Both the position numbers and the translations under genes were made by a program. DNA of 8,760 nucleotides, from assembly GCA_002346305.1 (NCBI GenBank), contig DDZI01000041.1:17911-26670 (forward strand), written 5' to 3'. Positions within the stretch are counted from its first letter, which is position 1. Each line of letters begins with the position of its first letter. A model generated the notes under the pieces. That model ran no database searches. It was not told the DNA's origin and worked only from the letters and a program-made list of their open reading frames with translations. Of this stretch, positions 1-6,200 are shown piece by piece. Source of the DNA: Actinobacteria bacterium UBA3012 (GTDB lineage: Bacteria; Actinomycetota; Actinomycetes; Nanopelagicales; Nanopelagicaceae).

Positions 1-75
1 CGGGCGCCGAGTTTCCAACAAGGCCATAGTTAGATTGATAAGTCGCTCGGCTTTATCTTTTCGGGCCGGGTTCAT
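1..75 (-). CDS. pafB: PafB-like WYL-domain transcriptional regulator, N-terminal 25 codons only (runs off left edge)
   Basis: Read on the minus strand from an ATG at 75-73, the frame is open to base 1 and includes ERLINLTMALLETRRP. This resembles the start of actinobacterial PafB proteins (K-x-ERL-x-NL-x-x-ALL-x-TR), the first helix of the winged-helix DNA-binding domain. The WYL domain and the rest lie outside the window. In mycobacteria PafB works with PafC as a transcriptional activator of the LexA-independent DNA damage response, and its gene is usually cotranscribed with pafA and pafC. Here no pafA precedes it: the gene starts its own transcript, divergent from the cyclophilin gene with a 45-bp spacer. 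A GAGGAG lies at 98-93 but is 17 nt from the ATG, too far for a normal ribosome site, while TAACAT ends 7 nt before the ATG, so a leaderless start is likely. Only 25 residues are visible; another WYL-type regulator remains possible. Confidence 0.68.
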   Translation of the reverse strand, partial: MNPARKDKAERLINLTMALLETRRP

Positions 76-82
76 GTTAAGT

Positions 83-88
83 ATGTTA
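83..88 (-). promoter_or_regulatory. Candidate -10 box of pafB (TAACAT), leaderless arrangement
   Basis: TAACAT reads on the minus strand from 88 to 83 and is followed by 7 nt and then the ATG at 75. That spacing would put the transcription start on or next to the start codon. No convincing -35 is seen 17 bp upstream (CTACCC at 111-106), and that position overlaps the -10 box of the opposing gene. A second possible -10 for this gene is TATTCT (115-110), the opposite strand of the cyclophilin -10; it would give a leader of roughly 28 nt containing GAGGAG. Confidence 0.42.
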
Positions 89-114
89 CCGACTCCTCGG
101 AAATTGGGTAGAAT
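86..114 (+). promoter_or_regulatory. Promoter of the cyclophilin gene: TTACCG - 17 bp - TAGAAT, leaderless
   Basis: TTACCG (86-91) and TAGAAT (109-114) are separated by 17 bp, a normal sigma-70/SigA spacing, and the -10 matches TANNNT well. Only 6 nt (115-120) separate it from the ATG at 121, so transcription would begin at the start codon. No Shine-Dalgarno sequence lies at a usable distance. The -35 overlaps the proposed pafB -10 on the other strand. Confidence 0.6.
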
Positions 115-119
115 ACCCA
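105..119. promoter_or_regulatory. 15-bp dyad centred on the cyclophilin -10 box (possible operator)
   Basis: TGGGTA-GAA-TACCCA is a perfect inverted repeat with 6-bp arms and a 3-bp centre, containing the TAGAAT -10 box and ending one base before the ATG. The same layout, GCCTA-GAA-TAGGC in the trmI direction, surrounds the trmI -10 box at 1800-1812. It could be a regulator site covering the -10, or just the result of a -10 sequence (TAGAATA) that is itself nearly palindromic plus GC-matched flanks. Confidence 0.35.
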
Positions 120-120
120 G

Positions 121-876
121 ATGAAAAATAGAATTCACGCTAAATCTCAGGCTGCCATAGCAGCACTATTTATTTCCGGCCTCTTGCTTTCTGCATGCTC
201 GACAACTGGAGTAAGTGAGGAACAGGCTTCATCACCTGCACCTTCGGAGTCTGCTTCTGCAAGCACCCCAGCGCCGAGTGAATCTGCAACTCCCGCAACT
301 CCCGCAACTCCGGCATCAGTTAGTCCTTGCAAGCCAACCGTAGCTGTCGGTTCACAGCCAAAAGATGTAGGTGCTCCTAATGATGTCTTGCCTGCTAAGA
401 GTTACACCTTTAATTTAAAGACAAATTGTGGCGATATTGAGATCATGGCAGATGGAGTCAAGGCGCCGATCACAGTGTCAACTCTTGCCTTTCTAACTAA
501 AGGTGGTTTCTACAACGGAACAATTTGTCACCGTCTAACAACCCAAGGCTTATATGTCTTGCAATGTGGAGATCCAACTGCAACTGGTGGTGGCGGACCC
601 AACTTCACATTTAAAGATGAGAATTTACCGGCACAGGCAGACAACAACTACCCAGCCGGTTCTGTCGCGATGGCAAATTCCGGTCCAAATACAAACGGAA
701 GTCAATTCTTCTTGGTTTACGCTGATACAACCTTGGGCGCAAATTACACACTTTGGGGAAAGATCACCAAGGGCTTGGATATTGTTAAATCAATCGCTGA
801 GTACGGCACTGCCGATGGAAGTGGCGACGGAGCTCCAAAAGCTACTGTAGAAATTATTAACGCCAGCGTTAAATAA
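121..876 (+). CDS. Lipoprotein cyclophilin-type peptidyl-prolyl cis-trans isomerase (PpiB-like)
   Basis: A 251-residue protein that should catalyse cis-trans isomerisation of prolyl bonds outside the membrane. Residues 1-26 are a lipoprotein signal (basic start, hydrophobic core, lipobox LSAC with Cys26 as lipidation site). Residues about 36-68 form a Ser/Pro/Ala/Thr linker with repeated APSESA and ATP units. The cyclophilin fold spans about 94-251: GDIEI at 104-108, His137-Arg138 (the catalytic arginine), Gln148 in VLQCGDP, GSQFF at 193-197 and Trp212 at the cyclosporin-contact position. Between His137 and Gln148 there are two residues more than in human CypA, as in actinobacterial PpiB. Cys70, 103, 136 and 149 lie in the exported part and could form disulfides. 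The gene is divergent from pafB and convergent with trmI; its start has no ribosome site and looks leaderless. It occupies the place where proteasome genes usually lie in this neighbourhood. Confidence 0.93.
   Translation: MKNRIHAKSQAAIAALFISGLLLSACSTTGVSEEQASSPAPSESASASTPAPSESATPATPATPASVSPCKPTVAVGSQPKDVGAPNDVLPAKSYTFNLKTNCGDIEIMADGVKAPITVSTLAFLTKGGFYNGTICHRLTTQGLYVLQCGDPTATGGGGPNFTFKDENLPAQADNNYPAGSVAMANSGPNTNGSQFFLVYADTTLGANYTLWGKITKGLDIVKSIAEYGTADGSGDGAPKATVEIINASVK
286..312 (+). repeat. Three tandem 9-bp units in the cyclophilin linker
   Basis: GCAACTCCC occurs at 286-294 and 295-303, followed by GCAACTCCG at 304-312. The units encode the ATPATPATP part of the flexible linker between the lipid anchor and the enzyme domain. 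Being in-frame multiples of three, gain or loss of units would only change tether length. Confidence 0.85.
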
Positions 877-889
877 TCATAAGCATTAC

Positions 890-932
890 TACTAGATCAA
901 GAGTTTTAATCTTTCCTAATCTTGATCTAGTA
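890..932. terminator. 13-bp inverted repeat between convergent cyclophilin and trmI genes, probable bidirectional terminator
   Basis: The arm TACTAGATCAAGA (890-902) pairs perfectly with TCTTGATCTAGTA (920-932) across a 17-nt loop. It follows the cyclophilin stop by 13 nt. On the trmI side the right arm lies inside the last codons of trmI (916 is the last base of its stop), so the trmI transcript would fold across its own stop codon. Neither strand has a clear T-run after the stem, so this would be a hairpin-only terminator or an RNA 3'-end protector rather than a classical intrinsic terminator. Confidence 0.55.
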
Positions 933-1797
933 AATCATCCTCATCTGGTTTAGACGGCCTTCTTCTTTTTCGCATTGCACTGACTCCGTCAGCAACTCTT
1001 CGGCTTCTAACCAAAAAGCCGGTATGGCTAATCATTCGATGCTCCGGGCGCACCGATAAAGATTCAACATGCCAAGGTCTATGCAAACTCTCCCAAGACT
1101 CTGGTTCAGTAAACAACGTATTTGCTCGCAGTGCTTCCACTAAACGCGAGAGTTGAGTGGTAGTGGTTACGTACCCAATAAAAACACCACCTGGTCGCAA
1201 TATTTGAGCAGTAATCTCAATGCAATCCCAAGGTGCCAACATGTCCAGCACAACACGATCAAACTTCTCATCTAATACGGCATCTTGGAAAGAATTTATC
1301 TGCAACTCCCAAGCAGGATGAGCAGATCCAAAAAAGAGTGAAATGTTTTTAGCAGCGATTGTTCCAAAATCTTCGCGACGCTCAATACTTAAGACACGTC
1401 CAGAAGTTCCAACTGCTCTAAGTAATGAAATTGTTAGGGCCCCACTACCTACACCTGCTTCTAGGACATGGTCTCCGGAGTGAATATCTCCAAAAGCAAT
1501 AATCTCGGCGGCGTCTTTCGGATAGACAATCGTTGCTCCGCGAGGCATTGAAAGTACAAAATCTTCCAACAAAGGTCTTTGATAAAAATAGGGCGCACCC
1601 AAAGTTGAGAGCAAAATCGAACCTTCGCTTGATCCAATAATTTCATCATGTGAAATGTGACCTTTATGCCCTTGCCATGTCGCTCCGGCGGTTAAAGTGA
1701 TCGTATGCAATTTTCCTTTGGTATCGGTCAATTGAATCCGCTCGCCAACTCTCAGCGGACCACTTCTACTGCTCTCTGCAAACCCGTTTTCACTCAT
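916..1797 (-). CDS. trmI: tRNA (adenine(58)-N1)-methyltransferase TrmI
   Basis: A 293-residue class I SAM-dependent methyltransferase that makes m1A58 in the T-loop of tRNAs, working as a homotetramer in the cytoplasm. The N-terminal small beta domain (about 15-75) ends in the family segment around residues 85-95 (MPRGATIVYPKD). The Rossmann fold follows, with SAM motif EAGVGSGALT at 113-122, an acidic residue after beta-2 (Glu139), DMLAPW at 185-190 and RPGG at 201-204. The late segment PEHRMISHTGFLVRSRR (251-267) is typical of TrmI. Length agrees with Rv2118c-type proteins. The C-terminus has a basic stretch (KRRR, 277-280) followed by an acidic tail (DEDDLLDQD), a likely disordered extension. 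The ATG at 1797 has no proper ribosome site but a TAGAAT 6 nt upstream. In relatives this gene usually sits next to arc/mpa; here its downstream neighbour is the cyclophilin. Confidence 0.95.
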   Translation of the reverse strand: MSENGFAESSRSGPLRVGERIQLTDTKGKLHTITLTAGATWQGHKGHISHDEIIGSSEGSILLSTLGAPYFYQRPLLEDFVLSMPRGATIVYPKDAAEIIAFGDIHSGDHVLEAGVGSGALTISLLRAVGTSGRVLSIERREDFGTIAAKNISLFFGSAHPAWELQINSFQDAVLDEKFDRVVLDMLAPWDCIEITAQILRPGGVFIGYVTTTTQLSRLVEALRANTLFTEPESWESLHRPWHVESLSVRPEHRMISHTGFLVRSRRVADGVSAMRKRRRPSKPDEDDLLDQD

Positions 1798-1799
1798 GT

Positions 1800-1812
1800 G
1801 CCTATTCTAGGC
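1800..1812. promoter_or_regulatory. Overlapping divergent -10 boxes of trmI (-) and the RecB-like gene (+) in a 13-bp dyad
   Basis: On the plus strand GCCTA-TTC-TAGGC is a perfect inverted repeat with 5-bp arms. It contains TAGAAT on the minus strand (1809-1804), ending 6 nt before the trmI ATG at 1797, and TATTCT on the plus strand (1803-1808), which would start a leader of about 31 nt for the gene at 1846. The two hexamers share five of six base pairs, so one RNA polymerase site could fire in either direction. No clear -35 was found on either side. Confidence 0.5.
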
Positions 1813-1834
1813 TTATTGGAGATCGCAATTGTTT

Positions 1835-1840
1835 AGGAGG
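1835..1840 (+). promoter_or_regulatory. Strong Shine-Dalgarno site of the RecB-like gene
   Basis: AGGAGG at 1835-1840 is 5 nt before the ATG at 1846 and fixes that start codon. It is the only full, well-spaced ribosome site in front of any gene in the window; the other transcript-leading genes look leaderless. Confidence 0.85.
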
Positions 1841-1845
1841 TTCAA

Positions 1846-2652
1846 ATGAGTACACCTTCAAGACGGAATACTCTCTCTCCTAGCCGTGCAAATGACTTCA
1901 TGAATTGTCCTTTGCTTTATCGCTTTAAAGTCATAGACAAATTGCCGGAACCTCCGAGTGCGGATGCATTAAAGGGAACATTGGTGCATTCAGTCTTGGA
2001 AGATCTATTTGGGCTAGAACGCCAAGATCGGACTCCTACTCAAGCCCACGAATCTCTCCCTTCAATTTGGGAACAGTTAAAAGAAAAAACACCCGGTGTC
2101 GACGAATTGTTTTTGAATGTCGATTTAGATCAATGGTTAATCAGTGCCCATTCGCTAATAGATAGATATTTCGAATTAGAAGATCCTAAATCTTTCGATC
2201 CAACAGAGTTAGAAAAATTCGTTGAGTACCAAATGGCAGATGGTCCAATGATCCATGGGTACATCGACCGTCTCGATATCGCTCCAACAGGTGAGATTCG
2301 AGTTGTGGATTACAAAACCGGAAAATCACCTCGAGCCGGGTATGAAGAAAAATCACTTTTTCAGATGCGCTTCTATGCTCTGATCATTTGGCGCACTCTT
2401 GGTAAAATTCCAAAAAGATTGCAACTACTCTACTTGGGTGACAAAAATCGGCTAATGAGTGAGCCCACTGAGGCAGAGTTAATCAAGACCGAAGGCAAAA
2501 TTCTTTCAATCTGGTCTGATATTGAACTCTCGTATGAAACAGGTCTTTGGAAACCGAAGAAAAGTAAATTATGTGATTGGTGCAATCATAAATCTATCTG
2601 TCCTGAGTTTGGTGGAACTCCCCCACCGTTACCGGTGACCGCTAGCGACTGA
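1846..2652 (+). CDS. RecB/Cas4-like PD-(D/E)XK exonuclease with a probable Fe-S cluster
   Basis: A 268-residue stand-alone nuclease of the PDDEXK_1 group (AddB C-terminus, Cas4, RecB families). Visible active-site elements are GTLVH with His48, GYIDRLD with Asp141, VVDYKTGK with Asp155 and Lys157, and Q173-x3-Y177 in the following helix: the usual H...D...D-x-K...QxxxY order for metal-dependent DNA cleavage. Cys21 near the N-terminus together with Cys243, Cys246 and Cys252 (C-x2-C-x5-C) matches the four-cysteine iron-sulfur layout of AddB and Cas4. The family is conserved beside trmI in actinobacteria (Rv2119 in M. tuberculosis), and I infer a role in DNA repair or end processing; substrate is unknown. 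It diverges from trmI. Its stop lies inside the end of the opposing HAD gene (11-bp overlap). No CRISPR array or other cas gene is in the window, so it should not be called cas4. Confidence 0.88.
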   Translation: MSTPSRRNTLSPSRANDFMNCPLLYRFKVIDKLPEPPSADALKGTLVHSVLEDLFGLERQDRTPTQAHESLPSIWEQLKEKTPGVDELFLNVDLDQWLISAHSLIDRYFELEDPKSFDPTELEKFVEYQMADGPMIHGYIDRLDIAPTGEIRVVDYKTGKSPRAGYEEKSLFQMRFYALIIWRTLGKIPKRLQLLYLGDKNRLMSEPTEAELIKTEGKILSIWSDIELSYETGLWKPKKSKLCDWCNHKSICPEFGGTPPPLPVTASD

Positions 2653-3295
2653 ATTTATCTTTCAAAAGAGCGACTGAAACATTTTCCAAAGTTTTCAAGA
2701 CGATCCGACGTGGTGCTGCATCGATTGGTACTAAATGTGGAACGGCAACAACGTAAGCTCTAGCCGCAGTCGCAGATGCAACACCAGTTGCTGAATCTTC
2801 TAAAACAATGCACTCGCTAATTTCTACATTGAGTTTATCCGCAGCTAATAAATAAGGATCAGGAAATGGTTTGCTTCTACTTACATCTGCGGCAGATATC
2901 GAAAACTGGTAATAACTCTTACCTAATCCGTTCAATACTGCATCAACTATCGGGCGGGGACTTGCCGATACCAAGCCAACTGGAATTCCTAGTTCTAAAA
3001 TTTCATTCAACAAAACTTCGACACCTGGCATAAATCCAACACCGTGAGAACAACGTTGTGCCATGCGGTGAACCATCTCATCTGAAAACCATTCAGCGAG
3101 ATCTGGTCGGTTACTTTTGTCTGCCAGATGAATACCCACTTTGGACATTGGTCCACCTAGGCAATGTGCTTGATCTGCTAGCGACCAATCTGCACCGTAT
3201 TCCTTTGCTAATTCAACCTCTGTATGCAGCCACATAGGTTCGGTGTCTACAGAGAGCCCATCCATATCGAAGAAAAACGCCTGCGGAAAAATCAC
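2642..3295 (-). CDS. HAD-family (subfamily IA, beta-phosphoglucomutase-like) phosphatase
   Basis: A 217-residue haloacid-dehalogenase-like hydrolase with all four motifs: I, DMDGLSVD with nucleophile Asp10 and acid/base Asp12; II, Ser110 in GLVSAS; III, Lys142 in RSKPFPDP; IV, Glu166-Asp167 in VLEDSATG. The insert between motif I and residue 90 is a helical cap, as in subfamily IA. These enzymes hydrolyse small phosphorylated metabolites such as sugar phosphates or nucleotides; the substrate cannot be told from sequence. The start is GTG at 3295, and the bases GTGA (3295-3292) join it to the stop of metH, so the gene is almost certainly translated by coupling to metH; no ribosome site is seen. 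The 3' end overlaps the convergent RecB-like gene by 11 bp. The metH-HAD pairing occurs in other actinobacteria, to my recollection, but no functional link is established here. Confidence 0.9.
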   Translation of the reverse strand: MIFPQAFFFDMDGLSVDTEPMWLHTEVELAKEYGADWSLADQAHCLGGPMSKVGIHLADKSNRPDLAEWFSDEMVHRMAQRCSHGVGFMPGVEVLLNEILELGIPVGLVSASPRPIVDAVLNGLGKSYYQFSISAADVSRSKPFPDPYLLAADKLNVEISECIVLEDSATGVASATAARAYVVAVPHLVPIDAAPRRIVLKTLENVSVALLKDKFSR

Positions 3296-6200
3296 GTTGC
3301 GTTGAAATATTTCGCCTCAGGATGATGAACGATGATCGCTGAAGTTGATTGTTCAGGATGTAATTGGAACTCTTCAGAAAGTTCAACGCCGATTCTTTCC
3401 GGTTCTAACAACTTACATAATGCAACTTGCTGTTCGATATCTGGACAAGCCGGATACCCAAATGAGTAACGCGAGCCGCGATACCCCTGATCTAGCAGAT
3501 CGGAAAGTTCAGCACTATCTTCTTTTGCAAAACCAATCTCGGATCTAATTCTGGCGTGCCAAAACTCAGCCAAGCTTTCAGTTAGTTGAACTGATAATCC
3601 ATGTAACTCCAAATACTCGCGGAACGAACCGGCCTCAAATAACTTTGCAGTTGCTTTACTGATTGCCTCTCCCATCGTAACAACGTGAAAAGAGACGACA
3701 TCACTTTTGCCACTTTCTTTAGATGCAAAGAAATCTGCTAAACATAAGCGACGATCTCGTCTTTGTCGTGGAAATGAAAAACGAGTTCGCTCGGTTTTTT
3801 GATCTTCTTCTAAAATAATTAGATCATTTCCTTCGCTATAGCAAGGGAAATATCCATAAACGACCGCAGCCTCTAACCAAGCATTTGTTTGAACTTCATT
3901 TAGTAGATTACGAAGTCGAGGACGACCTTCACTTTCAACCATCGCCTCGTACTCACCTCGCGCACTCTTCAAGCCCCATTGACCTACAAATAATGCTCGC
4001 TCATCAAGCATTCCTGCGTAATCCGCAAGCGGCACACCTTTAACAACTCTTGAACCCCAGAAAGGTGGCTTTGGTATTTCATTGGTATCTGAAACATCAC
4101 TTCTTACGGTGTCTATCTCCATCACTTCTTGAGTGGTTACCTTGGTTCGACGTTTCTTTAACTCCGGCAATTCTGCGCCTTCGACACCACGTTTAATTCC
4201 CATCAATGTATCCATCAAACGTAAACCCTCAAATGCATCTCTGGCGTATCGCACGGTTCCAGGAAATTGTTCGGCAAGATCTTGCTCCACATAGGACCTT
4301 GTTAGCGCAGCGCCACCTAAAATAATTGGCCATTTTTGATCAAGGTTTCTGGCTGTGATTTCTTCCAAATTTTCTTTCATGATTACCGTAGATTTGACTA
4401 ATAATCCACTCAAACCAATCACATCAACATTTTCCTTGTCGGCCGCTTCGATAATTGAATTGATCGGTTGTTTGATACCGATATTTACAACCTCATAACC
4501 GTTGTTCGACAAGATGATATCTACAAGATTTTTTCCAATATCGTGTACATCACCTTTTACAGTTGCAAGCAGAATACGTCCGCGACCCTCATCATCAGTT
4601 TTTTCCATACTTGGCTCTAAGTGGGCGACCGCAAGTTTCATAACTTCAGCGGAGGAAAGCACAAAGGGAAGTTGCATTTCCCCTTTGCCAAACAACTCAC
4701 CCACAGTTTTCATACCCTCTAGAAGGTGATCATTAATAATTGCTAACGGTTTGATCCCTTCAGCCATTGCTAAATCTAGATCTGCTTCTAATCCTGCGCG
4801 TTCTCCATCAATAATTCGTCTTTGTAATCTTTCTTGTAATGGCAAAAGCAATAACTCTTCCGCCCTACTTGCGCGTCCGGAGGCAGCTTCTACACCTTCA
4901 AATAGATCTAGAAATCTTGTTAATGGATCATATGTGACGATCTCATTTTCATATTTACGTCGGTCGTAAATTAAATCAAGAGCAACTTCTTTAACTTCAT
5001 CTGAAATGCGAGCAAAGGGTGTGATCTTAGAAGGGTGAACTATCGCTGAAGTTAACCCTGCATTCACCGCTTCATGCAAAAATACTGAATTCAAAACTAT
5101 TCTTGCTGCAGGGTTTAGGCCGAAAGATATATTGCTAACGCCAAGTGTGGTTTGAACCCCAGGGTAAATCCGTCGAATCTCACGGATTGCATTAATCGTT
5201 TCTAGTCCATCACGTCTAGTTTCTTCTTGACCAGTTGCAACAGGGAAGGTAAGTGCGTCAATAATTATGTCTTCGACTCTCATCCCCCACTTATTTTTCA
5301 AATCTTCAATTAGTCGAGTAGCGATTGCGACCTTCAAATCAGCGGTTCGGGCTTGGCCTTCTTCATCGATGGTTAATGCAATGACCGCGCAACCATGCTC
5401 GCTGACCAGCTCCATCATCTTGGCAAAACGAGAATCCGCACCATCGCCATCTTCATAATTAACTGAGTTGATTACCGCTCTTCCACCTAATCTTTCTAGG
5501 CCGGCTTTAATAACTTTTGGTTCAGTGGAGTCAAGAACAATAGGTAAAGTAGATGAGGTTGCTAATTTTTCAGCCAAAATACTCATATCAACAGCACCAT
5601 CACGGCCTACGTAATCAACGCAAAGATCCAACATGTGGGCACCATCGCGAATTTGGTCACGAGCGATCTCTAAACATTGTTCCCAATTTTGCGCCAACAT
5701 CGCTTCTTTAAATGCACGCGATCCGTTTGCGTTCGTCTTTTCACCAATTGCTAAATAAGTTTTGTCCTGACGTAGTTGTACCTGTTGGTAAAGAGATGCA
5801 ACGGAGGCCTCAACTGGTATCTCACGTGCAACCGGCCTCTCCATCTGTGCAACAGCAACTACCTCTTTAAGGTGCTCTGGAGTTGTTCCACAACAACCAC
5901 CAATAAAATTCAAACCATAATCGTCAATAAATACTTTGAGGGCTTTAGCAAGATCAACTGGAGAGAGTGGATAGTGCGCACCATTTGGACCGAGCACTGG
6001 TAAGCCCGCATTAGGCATGCAGGTAATCGCAATTTCTGTTTGTTGCGATAGTTGTCGAAGATGTTCACTCATCTCTGTTGGTCCTGTAGCACAGTTCAGA
6101 CCGATCGAATCAATTCCCAGTGGTTCCAGAGCGGTAAGTGCAGCGCCAATCTCACTACCGAGCAACATGGTTCCGGTTGCTTCGACAGTAACTTGCGCCA

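Noticed and set aside
76..120. PafBC-dependent (RecA-NDp type) promoter upstream of pafB
   Set aside because: The bases 8 nt upstream of TAACAT do not resemble the TTGTCRGTG element I recall for PafBC targets.
554..850. 98-codon frame in another phase within the cyclophilin gene
   Set aside because: Overlaps the conserved cyclophilin core including GSQFF; composition is that of an out-of-frame reading.
1846..2652. Annotation as a CRISPR-associated Cas4
   Set aside because: No repeat-spacer array or other cas gene in the window, and its position beside trmI matches the general actinobacterial RecB-like family.
2644..2678. Direct repeat AGCGACTGAA at 2644-2653 and 2669-2678
   Set aside because: A single 10-bp match 25 bp apart, in different frames of the HAD gene; likely chance and no sign of an att site or mobile element.
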